From assembly GCA_003512955.1 (NCBI GenBank), contig DOTG01000026.1:158030-222029 (forward strand): a stretch of 64,000 nt of DNA, written 5' to 3'. Origin of the DNA: Marinilabiliales bacterium (GTDB lineage Bacteria > Bacteroidota > Bacteroidia > Bacteroidales > SZUA-534). This document shows, piece by piece, positions 25,206 through 33,922 of this stretch. The notes below the pieces were generated by a model that did not search any database, was not told the DNA's origin, and saw only the letters and a program-made list of their open reading frames with translations. Made by a program: the position numbers and the translations under genes. Position 1 is the stretch's first letter; the number at the start of each line of letters is the position of its first letter.

Positions 25206-26030
25206 ATGAAACATTTTTTCTTGACCTGTTTCCTGGTTTTCGCTTGGGTAGGGTGGGTTTCTGCCCAGGCCTCATTCAGTTATCAAGGGAAATTATGTGC
25301 TGGCAACGATATTCAGTTTTCCGATTTATCTACCGGAGCCAATAACTGGCAATGGGATTTTGGCGATGGACAAACAAGCCTCTTTCAAAACCCTTTGTAT
25401 CAGTTTACAGATAGCGGCACCTTTACCGTGGTGCTTACAATCAATGTTGGTGGTACCGAAAGTTCTTTTACCCGGCAACTCAAAATTTCAAAGCCCCCGC
25501 AGGTCCATTTTACCGCCGATACAGCAGCCCTGTTTTTTTCAAGCTATTCAAGGCTGTTTATTGATGAATCTGAATTTTTTGATGCCTCGGGAACCCATTA
25601 TTTTTGGGATTTTGGAGATGGCAACACCGCGAGTTCCGATACCCTTTTGTATGCTTATAAGTATGCACAAAGCGGGACTTATACCGTTTGGCATAAAGTG
25701 GAGGATAGCCATGGCTGTAGCGATTCTACTTCCCGGGTTGTTACCGTTTCCGATTTGTTTTGGGTCCCCAATGTTTTTACACCCCACGAACCGGACGAAA
25801 TCAATGACCAGTTTATTGTAATATCAAATGGGATAACCCTGTTTTCCATAGATATTTACAGCCGGTGGGGCAATCGGGTATTTAGCCGTTCAGGGAGGCA
25901 ACAAATTGTTTGGGATGGAAGGATGCCCGGAGGCGAATTAGTGAAACCGGGAACGTATTTTTATGTAATAACCGCCCAGGAGGGTTCAGCTACTTATGAA
26001 CCACAAACTGGCTTTGTTACTGTATTTTAA
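25206..26030 (+). CDS. PKD-domain surface protein with T9SS type B C-terminal domain
   Basis: 274 residues from the ATG at 25206 directly before a signal peptide (ending WVSAQ). Two PKD domains are seen (WQWDFGDGQTS and YFWDFGDGNTAS, each with the DFGDG core). The final ~85 residues are the gliding-motility-associated / type B sorting domain: VPNVFTPHEPDEINDQF, IYSRWGNRVFS, WDGRMPGGELVKPGTYFYVI. So it should be exported by type IX secretion to the cell surface. Followed after 11 bp by an O-antigen ligase. Confidence 0.88.
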   Translation: MKHFFLTCFLVFAWVGWVSAQASFSYQGKLCAGNDIQFSDLSTGANNWQWDFGDGQTSLFQNPLYQFTDSGTFTVVLTINVGGTESSFTRQLKISKPPQVHFTADTAALFFSSYSRLFIDESEFFDASGTHYFWDFGDGNTASSDTLLYAYKYAQSGTYTVWHKVEDSHGCSDSTSRVVTVSDLFWVPNVFTPHEPDEINDQFIVISNGITLFSIDIYSRWGNRVFSRSGRQQIVWDGRMPGGELVKPGTYFYVITAQEGSATYEPQTGFVTVF

Positions 26031-26041
26031 CAATCTTAGGC

Positions 26042-27643
26042 ATGCAGTCAGAACTTAATTCAAAAATCCGGAATCTTTATCATACCATTGTTGGAAAGAA
26101 TTTGATGATCTTTTCTTTGATGCTCCTTTCCATTGGGTTACCTCTCTCGAAATTTTTAGTAGGATTTTCTCAATTTTTGCTTTTATTAAATTGGTTGCTC
26201 GAAGGTGGATTTGCTTACAAATGGGACCAACTTAAGACCAACAAAATCATTTGGGCATTTTTATTACTGCCTTTCATACATGTGGTTTGGTTCATCAATA
26301 CCACCGATTTTGCCTATGGCCTGCATGACTTTAAAATCAAGCTCCCTCTTTTGGTTTTTCCTTTGCTTGTTGGTACATCAAAGCCATTAAGTAAGAAATC
26401 GTTAGAATTGATTTTGTTAATTTTTGTACTTGCCGTTTTTACCGCATCCCTTATAACCCTGTCCATTATCACCGGGATATATGATTACCCGCATACCAAT
26501 ATCCGCGAAGCCTCCATTTTCATTTCCCACATCCGGTTTGGCTTAATGGTTTTGTTCTCAACTGCCATCGTGGGTTATTTTGTTTATCAAAACTATTTAG
26601 CCCAAAAAACGAAACGGGTCGTTGGTTTTTTCCTGCTTGGCTTTTGGTTGTTTATTTTTTTAATCATTTTGCAATCGCTCACCAGTTGGGTAATTCTTTT
26701 CTTTTTGGTGATTTTCCTTTTCTTCTTTTATTACAAACAAATTAAATGGCACTATTTAAGGCTTGCCAGTTGGGTTGGTCTTTTTTTGATAATTGTGGGC
26801 ACTTTTGCACTGGTTGGAGCCGTTTATTATAACTTTTATTTTACGCGCAACACAAAGTTCTCTGAGCTGCCAAGTCATACTCCCCGTGGAAATCTTTATT
26901 TGAACGATACCCTCTCGCGGACCAAAGAGAATGGCCATTATGTTAAAGTATTGATCAGTTATAAAGAGCTGGCTGAAACCTGGCCCAAAGTTAGCCAGAT
27001 TCCTTTTAATGGAAAAGATGCCAAAGGTTATCCTATTTGGACAACCATGGTCCGTTACCTGGCTTCGAAGGGCCTGCCCAAAGATAGGGATGGTGTGTTG
27101 GCTTTAAATAAAGAGGATGTGAAAATGATTGAAAATGGGAATGCCAGTTGCGTGTATAAAATGAAGTTTGTCCCTTATGTAAAAGTGTATGAAATGGTTT
27201 GGGAACTCGATCGCTATACAAAATCGGGCGATGCCAATAATAAATCCGTAGCACAGCGTATCGAGTATTGGAAAGCTGCGGCCTTCATTATTAAAAACAA
27301 CTTTTGGGTTGGAGTGGGAACCGGGGATGTAAAACAGGCTTTTGGTGATGCCTATCATCAGTTAAACTCAAAACTGAAAACCGAGAACCGTTTGAGGGCA
27401 CACAATCAATTTATTACCTTATTTTTAACATTTGGGATCATTGGTTTTCTATTGGCCCTTTTTAGCATGTTTTACCCTGCCTATCTATTATCGCAGAAAC
27501 AAGGATTCTTTTTGGTCTCTTTTCTTTTTATCCTATTTGTGAGTATGATAAACGAAGACACACTGGAGACCCAGGCAGGTGTCACTTTTTATATCTTTTT
27601 TTACAGCCTGTTTACTTTCGCAAATTTTCAAAACCATGATTAA
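26042..27643 (+). CDS. O-antigen ligase family (Wzy/WaaL-like) membrane protein
   Basis: 533 residues with about ten membrane segments split by a large periplasmic insert (about residues 275-420). The Wzy_C region holds the RIEYWKAAAFIIKNNFWVGVGTGDVK pattern and the conserved RAHNQFITLFLTFG with His. Family members transfer O-polysaccharide to lipid A-core or polymerise it. It overlaps the next glycosyltransferase gene by 8 bp. Confidence 0.88.
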   Translation: MQSELNSKIRNLYHTIVGKNLMIFSLMLLSIGLPLSKFLVGFSQFLLLLNWLLEGGFAYKWDQLKTNKIIWAFLLLPFIHVVWFINTTDFAYGLHDFKIKLPLLVFPLLVGTSKPLSKKSLELILLIFVLAVFTASLITLSIITGIYDYPHTNIREASIFISHIRFGLMVLFSTAIVGYFVYQNYLAQKTKRVVGFFLLGFWLFIFLIILQSLTSWVILFFLVIFLFFFYYKQIKWHYLRLASWVGLFLIIVGTFALVGAVYYNFYFTRNTKFSELPSHTPRGNLYLNDTLSRTKENGHYVKVLISYKELAETWPKVSQIPFNGKDAKGYPIWTTMVRYLASKGLPKDRDGVLALNKEDVKMIENGNASCVYKMKFVPYVKVYEMVWELDRYTKSGDANNKSVAQRIEYWKAAAFIIKNNFWVGVGTGDVKQAFGDAYHQLNSKLKTENRLRAHNQFITLFLTFGIIGFLLALFSMFYPAYLLSQKQGFFLVSFLFILFVSMINEDTLETQAGVTFYIFFYSLFTFANFQNHD

Positions 27644-28403
27644 AATCTCCGCAGTTATAATTACCCTTAACGAAGAAAAAAAAATCGGCCGATGCCTCGA
27701 TTCGCTCCAGGATATTGCAGACGAAGTGATAGTGGTTGACTCCTATTCAACAGACCGGACCAAAGAGATTTGCCTGGCTAAGGGGGCGGTTTTTATAGAA
27801 CATCCGTTTAAAGATTATGTCGATCAACGGAGGTTTGCACTTGAAAAAGCATCACACAACTATATTTTGGCTATAGATGCCGATGAAGCCGTTTCAGAAA
27901 CATTAAAAAAAGAGATACTGAAAGTTAAAGACCATTGGCAGGCCGATGGATATTACTTTAACCGCTTAAACAATTATTGCGGGCAATGGATACATCACGG
28001 CGGATGGTATCCTGATCGGAAGCTCCGGCTGGTGGACCGCACCAAAGGCATCTGGGGAGGTGAAAATCCACACGAACGTTTCGAAATAAACCCGGGAACC
28101 ATTACCAGGCACATTAAAGGCGATTTGTTACACTATTCCTATTCCGCCATTGCAGAGCATGTGAACCAGGCTAACAAATTCTCAAGCATGGGTGCGCAAA
28201 GTGCTATAAATAAGGGTCGGCACTCAAATGTGCTCAAAGTAATCTTCTACCCTTTGTGGCGGTTTGTGCGGAATTATTTCATTAAAATGGGATTCCTCGA
28301 TGGATTTTATGGATTGGTTGTAGCTTCCATCAACGGGCACGAAAATTTTCTGAAGTATGCCAAGATGATAGAACTGCAACAGCAAAAGATTGAAAAACAG
28401 TAA
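27636..28403 (+). CDS. Glycosyltransferase family 2, WaaE/KdtX-like
   Basis: 255 residues from the ATG at 27636 (MIKISAVIITLNEEKKIGR, the normal GT2 start). Seen are the nucleotide-sugar site VIVVDSYSTDRT, the DxD-type motif IDADEAVS near residue 90 and the GGWYPDRKLRL ... GENPHERF stretch typical of the lipopolysaccharide core beta-1,4-glucosyltransferase WaaE/KdtX group. With the O-antigen ligase it forms a surface-glycan unit. Acceptor unknown. Confidence 0.88.
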   Translation: MIKISAVIITLNEEKKIGRCLDSLQDIADEVIVVDSYSTDRTKEICLAKGAVFIEHPFKDYVDQRRFALEKASHNYILAIDADEAVSETLKKEILKVKDHWQADGYYFNRLNNYCGQWIHHGGWYPDRKLRLVDRTKGIWGGENPHERFEINPGTITRHIKGDLLHYSYSAIAEHVNQANKFSSMGAQSAINKGRHSNVLKVIFYPLWRFVRNYFIKMGFLDGFYGLVVASINGHENFLKYAKMIELQQQKIEKQ

Positions 28404-28455
28404 AAAAATTGTTTCGGTTTTTGTTTATTGATTTTTGAACGGGGAATTGCAGGCA

Positions 28456-29232
28456 TCAAAACCCGACAATAAAACAACCCGGAAATTGTTTTTCCAATTT
28501 TTGATGCATTGCTTCTGCTTTTTGGCGGGTATCAAAAGGCCCCACCATTACCCGGTAAAGTTTTTTATCCTGATTCCCGCTTACCTGAACCAATAGATTG
28601 GCTGAAACCTTAGTTTTTAGGTCATTGCATAGCTTCATTAAGTTTGCGGCCTCTTGGTAACTGGCAATCTGAATAGCAAAACCCTTTGGTTCAACTAAAG
28701 CCGATTCCAATTGATAATATTCCAAGGCCTCGTTGGCAATGGTCGATTTCGAGGAGTTATCATTCGGTGTTGCAGGCAAGGTTTCTTTAGAAGTGGTGAT
28801 TTTGGGATCTTCTTTTGGTTCAACGTTAAATGCTGTTTTTTTCTCAACCTCCTTTTCTGTTGCTGCTAGGTTGTTATCTCCCAGTGTTATCACCTCAATT
28901 TTCACTTTTGCGGTACCTTTTGCATAAAAACCCAAGGCTTTGGCTGTTGCCGATGAAAGATCAATCACCCGGTTGTTTACAAAAGGACCCCGGTCGTTGA
29001 TCCGCACCTCGGTTGTTTTTTTGTTTTCAAGATTCGTTACTCTCACCATGGTTCCAAAAGGCAATGTGCGGTGAGCGGCCGTCAACAGGTTTTGGTCGAA
29101 CAGCTCGCCACTGGCAGTTACACGTCCTTGAAATTTATCATCATAAAACGAGGCCAAACCTGTTTCGCTAATCTGAGAAAATGTAGTTGCGATGATGTTT
29201 ACTAAACAAAGTAGTATTAAGAGTTTTTTCAT
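28456..29232 (-). CDS. rlpA: Septal ring lytic transglycosylase RlpA-like protein with SPOR domain
   Basis: 258 residues: signal peptide (1-19), a double-psi beta-barrel RlpA domain (GLASFYDDKFQGRVTASGE, VRVTNLENKK, INDRGPFVNNRVIDLS; about 24-115), a Lys/Glu/Thr-rich linker, and a C-terminal SPOR domain (FAIQIASYQEAANLM ... YRVMVGPFDTRQKAE; about 180-258). SPOR binds denuded septal peptidoglycan, so it acts at the division site. Monocistronic; 15 bp downstream of the DNA methyltransferase gene. Confidence 0.92.
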   Translation of the reverse strand: MKKLLILLCLVNIIATTFSQISETGLASFYDDKFQGRVTASGELFDQNLLTAAHRTLPFGTMVRVTNLENKKTTEVRINDRGPFVNNRVIDLSSATAKALGFYAKGTAKVKIEVITLGDNNLAATEKEVEKKTAFNVEPKEDPKITTSKETLPATPNDNSSKSTIANEALEYYQLESALVEPKGFAIQIASYQEAANLMKLCNDLKTKVSANLLVQVSGNQDKKLYRVMVGPFDTRQKAEAMHQKLEKQFPGCFIVGF

Positions 29233-29247
29233 CTAAGTAACTTGTTT

Positions 29248-30522
29248 TTAATTTGTTCGGCTGAAAGATTCATTGATTTTTATTTTTGAATAATCCCTTT
29301 CAAGTATTGATAACTGTTTTGCTTGGGTAACTGGTTTATAAAGAAGGTTATGTTTTGTGTTGTCAGTTTCTCCATAATGCCGGTATTTATCGTTAGTCAG
29401 AATATTTAAAAAATTTAGGATGTTTATGGCTAATCCCTTTGCAGCAAGAAATGGCACCCCATTACCAATAGCCTTAAATGAATTTGTCAGGGATGCATTA
29501 TCGGATATTACAAATTCTTTGGGCAAAGATTGTATTGCCAAGGCTTCAGAAACGGATATCCTTCTTGCTTTATAAGGATGTAAATGAACCTCATTGTTTC
29601 CATAAGCAGCAGTGGGCGAATACCTCCAACGGTGTAACCGTTTATACGATTTTTTGCCATCATCGCCCTCATCAACAATTCTAAATTTCGATAACCCTGC
29701 TTGCGGGGTAAAGTAGCTCTTGCTGTTCGGATGATTCAGTACATCGTTTTTATCAAACCAATATTGAATCGTAAGTTCAATGGGTAAACCATCCGGCTTT
29801 TTTTTTATAGAATCCTCTATAAATGTATCTCTTATTGGCCAAGCAAGTTCAAATACCTCTTTCTTGTCATATTTAATTGAAAAACCCCAATCAAAGTTCC
29901 ACAAGAGATGTGTACCATCGGTCTTATAATTATTTAAAAAAAGAAACTCTTTTTTAAATCCAATTAATATAATCCGGTCTCTATCTTGAGGAACCCCAAA
30001 TTCAATAGAATTAATCAGCCGCTCGGTTACTAAATATCCGTTCTTTATAAATTTTTCTTTTAAGCTTTCATAAAACACCCTATGTTTTTTTGTTCTCCAT
30101 AACCCCTTTACATTCTCGAACAAAAAGAAATCAGGTTTTGCCTTACAAATTAGTTCCGTATAAGTACCGGAAAGTTTCCCATTTTCCCCTTCTTTCCCCC
30201 GGTTCTTTCCTCCAACTGAAAAATCAGGACAGGGTGGTCCCCCAACAAATCCAACTATTTCAAATTCCTTTTTTGCTTCATTGATGTAGGTGTCAAATTC
30301 TTGAAGTTTTGGAGCGGCTAGAAAATCATTTGCATCGTTAATATGATGCCCAAAACGGGGTGCAGTAATTCCTAATTCTTGTCGGGCATTTTTATAAATA
30401 TCCATAAAAGGTTTATGGAACTCATTAACAAACAGTATTTCAAACTGTCCGGTTCTTTCAAATCCTAAGTCAAGAAACCCGGCTCCTGCAAAAAAAGAAA
30501 ACAGACCAATTTTGTTATTCAT
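29248..30522 (-). CDS. DNA (cytosine-5) methyltransferase, apparently orphan
   Basis: 424 residues with the C5-MTase motifs in order: I (LFSFFAGAGFLDLGFE, 7-22), IV with the catalytic Cys (GGPPCPDFS, ~95), VI (FLFENVKG, ~152), VIII (QDRDRIILIG, ~192) and X (AIGNGVPFLAAKG, ~365). It transfers methyl from SAM to cytosine in a specific site, not predictable here. No restriction endonuclease or vsr gene lies next to it; rlpA and gpmI flank it. It may be a solitary regulatory or protective methylase, acquired horizontally. Confidence 0.93.
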   Translation of the reverse strand: MNNKIGLFSFFAGAGFLDLGFERTGQFEILFVNEFHKPFMDIYKNARQELGITAPRFGHHINDANDFLAAPKLQEFDTYINEAKKEFEIVGFVGGPPCPDFSVGGKNRGKEGENGKLSGTYTELICKAKPDFFLFENVKGLWRTKKHRVFYESLKEKFIKNGYLVTERLINSIEFGVPQDRDRIILIGFKKEFLFLNNYKTDGTHLLWNFDWGFSIKYDKKEVFELAWPIRDTFIEDSIKKKPDGLPIELTIQYWFDKNDVLNHPNSKSYFTPQAGLSKFRIVDEGDDGKKSYKRLHRWRYSPTAAYGNNEVHLHPYKARRISVSEALAIQSLPKEFVISDNASLTNSFKAIGNGVPFLAAKGLAINILNFLNILTNDKYRHYGETDNTKHNLLYKPVTQAKQLSILERDYSKIKINESFSRTN

Positions 30523-30598
30523 TTATAAATTTTCACTTCAAACAAAAGTACATCATTTTCTTATCGGAATGAAGAATTTCATTTTGCCTTTTACTTAT

Positions 30599-30632
30599 AA
30601 AAAAAAGGCCGGATAAAATTCCGGCCTTTTCT
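30599..30632. terminator. Strong intrinsic terminator downstream of gpmI
   Basis: Arms AAAAGGCCGG and CCGGCCTTTT around an 8-nt loop, with an eight-base A-run on the left that gives a U-run on the minus strand. It terminates minus-strand transcripts from gpmI before the DNA methyltransferase gene. Confidence 0.9.
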
Positions 30633-30759
30633 TTATTAATAGTTCGTAAAATTTTATAAGTAAATGATAATCTGTGATATACAAAAAAAACATTAAGTGG
30701 CGATTTTCAATAAGAAATGTTTTGTCTCGCGTCTTGTGTCTAAGAATCTACCAATCTAT
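30632..30759 (+). repeat. Dispersed direct repeat, copy A
   Basis: About 128 bp that recurs in the same orientation at 35456-35587. The longest shared blocks are TTTTATAAGTAAATGATAAT plus CTGT, and AAAACATTAAGT, AATAAGA, ATGTTTTGTCT, AATCTACC. Copy A lacks an 11-14-nt segment present in copy B and carries an extra CGCGT. No reading frame. It lies between gpmI and its terminator. Confidence 0.75.
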
Positions 30760-30781
30760 TGTTTATAAGTCCTTCGACAGA

Positions 30782-32305
30782 TTATTTCACTAAAACTTTT
30801 CCTGTCATTTCTTTAGGTATTTCTAGCCCCATCATGCTTAGGATAGTGGGTGCCACATCGGCCAATATTCCATTTTGAACCGATGTTACCGTGCTAGAAA
30901 CCACTACAATGGGAACGGGATTTAATGAGTGGGCCGTGTTTGGCGATCCATCTTCGTTTAGAGCATTGTCGGCATTTCCATGGTCGGCGATAATAACCAC
31001 TTCGTACCCATTGTTGCGGGCAGCAGCCACCACTTCGCCCACACACTGGTCAACGGCTCTCACCGCTTTGCTAATGGCATCGTAAAAACCTGTATGGCCA
31101 ACCATATCACCGTTGGCAAAGTTTAAGGCTACAAAATCCACTTCACGTTTATTCAGTTCGGCAACAATGGCATCTTTAACCTCAAAGGCACTCATCTCAG
31201 GTTGTAGATCGTACGTAGCCACCTTGGGTGAATTGATCAGGATGCGTTTTTCACCGGTAAATTCCTCCTCGCGTCCGCCGTTCATAAAAAATGTAACGTG
31301 CGCATATTTTTCAGTTTCGGCAATGCGGATCTGTTTTAATCCATTTTTTGATACTACCTCACCGATGGTGTTTTCTACATTATCTTTGGTAAATGCCACA
31401 TGAACTCCCTTAAAGTTTTCGTCATACGTACACATGGTGACATAATGCAGTGGAAGGGTTTTCATCCCAAACTCCGGCATGTCTTTTTGGGTAAGTGCGG
31501 TTGTAATCTGGCGCAAACGGTCGGTTCGGAAATTGAAGCAGAACACCACGTCGCCTTCCTGAATGGTACCAACGGGTTTGTTCTGAGCATCGACAAAAAC
31601 CACAGGTTTAATGAATTCGTCTGTAACCCCTGCAGCGTATGAATTTTCAATGGCTTTAATGGCATCCGTAGCTGGTGTCCCTTTACCGTGAACCATTAGG
31701 TCGTACCCTTCGCGGACGCGTTCCCAACGTTTGTCGCGGTCCATGGTGTAATAACGGCCAATCAGCGAAGCCATTTTCACATTACTTCCGTTGATATGTT
31801 CCACCACCTCTTTCATAAATCCCAACCCGCTTCTTGGGTCCGTGTCGCGGCCATCGGTTAAGGCGTGAATGAACACATTTTTTAGGCCATAATGCACGGT
31901 CATGTCGCACAATGTCAACAGGTGGTGACTCATGGCATGTACGCCGCCAGGGCCGATCAATCCCAGAAAGTGTACCGATTTGTGGTTGTTTTTTGCGTAG
32001 TTAAATGCCTCCACAATTATTTCGTTTTTCTCAATGGATTTATCGCGGATAGCCAGATTGATACGGACCAGATCCTGATAAACTACCCGGCCGGCTCCAA
32101 TGTTCAGGTGCCCAACTTCACTGTTTCCCATTTGTCCATCGGGTAAACCTACGTCCTCGCCGCTTGTTAATAATTGAGCATGTGCATAATTGGCAGTCAA
32201 TTGTTCCATATTTGGAGCCCCCGCTGTTGAAATTACATCTGATTTTGATTTGTCTCCAATTCCCCATCCATCGAGAATCATCAACAAGGCTTTTTTCTTA
32301 CTCAT
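30782..32305 (-). CDS. gpmI: 2,3-bisphosphoglycerate-independent phosphoglycerate mutase
   Basis: 507 residues from the ATG at 32305 (MSKKKALLMILDGWGIG); an in-frame start 60 codons upstream would give an implausible leader. Alkaline-phosphatase-superfamily enzyme interconverting 3- and 2-phosphoglycerate in glycolysis. Seen are LDGWGIG (metal-binding Asp), the catalytic-serine motif MGNSEVGHLNIGAGR (~60-74), HALTDGRDTDP and the C-terminal IIADHGNAD and TAHSLNPVP metal sites. It has a good promoter at 32357-32388 and terminator at 30599-30632. Confidence 0.97.
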   Translation of the reverse strand: MSKKKALLMILDGWGIGDKSKSDVISTAGAPNMEQLTANYAHAQLLTSGEDVGLPDGQMGNSEVGHLNIGAGRVVYQDLVRINLAIRDKSIEKNEIIVEAFNYAKNNHKSVHFLGLIGPGGVHAMSHHLLTLCDMTVHYGLKNVFIHALTDGRDTDPRSGLGFMKEVVEHINGSNVKMASLIGRYYTMDRDKRWERVREGYDLMVHGKGTPATDAIKAIENSYAAGVTDEFIKPVVFVDAQNKPVGTIQEGDVVFCFNFRTDRLRQITTALTQKDMPEFGMKTLPLHYVTMCTYDENFKGVHVAFTKDNVENTIGEVVSKNGLKQIRIAETEKYAHVTFFMNGGREEEFTGEKRILINSPKVATYDLQPEMSAFEVKDAIVAELNKREVDFVALNFANGDMVGHTGFYDAISKAVRAVDQCVGEVVAAARNNGYEVVIIADHGNADNALNEDGSPNTAHSLNPVPIVVVSSTVTSVQNGILADVAPTILSMMGLEIPKEMTGKVLVK

Positions 32306-32356
32306 TGCTATAATATTTTTTTTAATGAAAACATCTATTGGTATTAAAATCCGGGG

Positions 32357-32388
32357 CAAAAATAGAGGTTTTTTTGCCCTGTAACCAA
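32357..32388 (-). promoter_or_regulatory. Promoter of gpmI
   Basis: On the minus strand: TTG (32388-32386), 21-nt spacer, TATTTTTG (32364-32357), an exact TAnnTTTG element. It gives a leader of about 45 nt before the chosen ATG at 32305 and supports that start. Confidence 0.65.
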
Positions 32389-32605
32389 TCTCTGTTGAAT
32401 TATTTAAACCAATTCTAAAAAATGGCTTATGAACTAACACAATAATGGCTGAATAGTTTAGAAATACTAAGTATAAAATGAACAAACGATTGTGGGTATT
32501 ATGCTGTTTTTCTCATCTCAATTGCTAAAAATGGGTGTCGTTTACGCGGGAGCTGTATGCAAGTGTAAAAAAACTATCTACAGCTATTTTTCTACAATAA
32601 ATATG

Positions 32606-32634
32606 TTGGGATAAGAATTTAGTGTCTATATTTG
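32606..32634 (+). promoter_or_regulatory. Promoter of the ATPase-RloB operon
   Basis: TTG (32606-32608), 18-nt spacer, TATATTTG (32627-32634), exact match to the Bacteroidota -7 consensus. Transcription would start about 25 bp before the ATG at 32663. Confidence 0.65.
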
Positions 32635-32650
32635 TAAAATATTTACAAAT
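32630..32650. promoter_or_regulatory. Operator-like palindrome over the -7 element
   Basis: Perfect 9-bp arms ATTTGTAAA (32630-32638) and TTTACAAAT (32642-32650) with a 3-nt spacer. The left arm covers the second half of the -7 box and the right arm ends 12 bp before the ATG, so a bound dimer would block initiation. No regulator gene adjoins it. Confidence 0.55.
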
Positions 32651-32662
32651 TAAGTGATTAAA

Positions 32663-33922
32663 ATGATACTAGAAATTCGCCTTAGTAATTTTTTCTCAAT
32701 AAAAGATGAAGTTACAATAGACTTTAGGGCCGCCAATATAAAATCTGCTAATGCAAAGGCATTAAAGAATAATATATTCCAGCAGGATAAATCTGACATT
32801 TTAAAAACCCTGATAATTTATGGAGCCAATGCTTCCGGGAAAAGTAATATAGTAAAAGCAATTCGCTTTTGTAACGCCATGGTATTTGAATCTCACAATC
32901 ATAATGAAAATACCATTTACAATTTTATTCCATTTAAATTTGAAAACTACAGCAATAAACCAAGTAGCTATTTAATAAGGTTTGTATTAAATGACATAGA
33001 ATATGAATATTCATTTTCTATGTCCCGAACTTCTATAATTGCTGAAAGTCTGTATTATTACCCAAAAGGTCGAATAAAAGAGATTTTTACTCGTGATGAG
33101 AAACGGGGAAAAACTAAGAAGCAAAAATACACCTTTACTGATGTTATTAAGCGACCTTTTGATGTTGCAGAAAACACATCTGATAAGACATTATATATTT
33201 CTCGTGCAAGTCAAATGGATAGAGATTTAGCTAAAGAAATATTTAATTATTTCAATAAAACTTTCGTATTAAATTATTTAGGATTTGGAATTTCGGCAAT
33301 AGAAAATATTACAAATCTTAATAAGCAACAATTAATAGATGCACTTAAAATAGCGGATAGTGATATTGAAGAGGTAAAAATTAAAGTACTTAAAAAATCA
33401 GGCAAGAATATTCATGCTGATTTGACTAGTATGACTCTAAAAGTTGAAGATGTGGTGCAAGACCATTTGCAAATTAAAACTTATCACAAAACAAATCCAG
33501 ATATAGCATTTGATTTTTTCACCGAAGAATCACAGGGTACAATAAAATTATTCTTTATAATGCTCACTCTTTTGGACGTTATTAAGCGCAATAAGATATT
33601 ACTGATTGATGAAATAGAAGAAAGTTTACATCCGAAGATTATCGAATACATCTTTAATTTATTCAGAGCCGGCAATAAAGCTCAATTACTTTGTACAACA
33701 CACAATACTCAATTTCTTGACCTTAAAAAATTTCGCAAGGACCAGATTTATTTTGTCAATAAAAACATAAGTGGTGCCACTGATTTATATTCACTCTATG
33801 ATTATAGTGATTTTAGGGATACAATGGATTTAGAAAAAGCATACATGCAAGGGCGTTTCGATGCGGTGCCGATAGTTAATGATTCATACGAACAGCTTAA
33901 AAGTTTGTTAAATGAAAAGTAA
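32663..33922 (+). CDS. AAA/SMC-type ATPase of an AbiL-like abortive infection system
   Basis: 419 residues from the ATG at 32663 (a GTG at 32654 is the alternative). ABC/SMC-like ATPase: N-terminal ILEIRLSNFFSI strand pattern, Walker A GANASGKS (54-61), Walker B ILLIDEIEESLHP with Asp316-Glu317, and a late H-loop region LLCTTHNTQFLD. This is the AAA_15/AAA_21 architecture of AbiLi and similar phage-defence ATPases. It overlaps the RloB-family gene by 11 bp. The pair is more AT-rich than the surrounding genes, suggesting transfer. Family activity: sensing of phage infection leading to shutdown, mechanism not established. Confidence 0.87.
   Translation: MILEIRLSNFFSIKDEVTIDFRAANIKSANAKALKNNIFQQDKSDILKTLIIYGANASGKSNIVKAIRFCNAMVFESHNHNENTIYNFIPFKFENYSNKPSSYLIRFVLNDIEYEYSFSMSRTSIIAESLYYYPKGRIKEIFTRDEKRGKTKKQKYTFTDVIKRPFDVAENTSDKTLYISRASQMDRDLAKEIFNYFNKTFVLNYLGFGISAIENITNLNKQQLIDALKIADSDIEEVKIKVLKKSGKNIHADLTSMTLKVEDVVQDHLQIKTYHKTNPDIAFDFFTEESQGTIKLFFIMLTLLDVIKRNKILLIDEIEESLHPKIIEYIFNLFRAGNKAQLLCTTHNTQFLDLKKFRKDQIYFVNKNISGATDLYSLYDYSDFRDTMDLEKAYMQGRFDAVPIVNDSYEQLKSLLNEK

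Larger units (their letters stand above)
32306..32662. other. Divergent promoter region gpmI / AbiL-like operon
   Basis: 357 bp between divergent genes. Both promoters can be read: minus-strand gpmI at 32357-32388 and plus-strand ATPase gene at 32606-32634, the latter overlapped by a palindrome at 32630-32650. Nothing else seen. Confidence 0.6.

Noticed and set aside
32306..32485. Longer gpmI start with a 60-residue leader
   Set aside because: The exact promoter at 32357-32388 lies inside that leader and the family start is at 32305.
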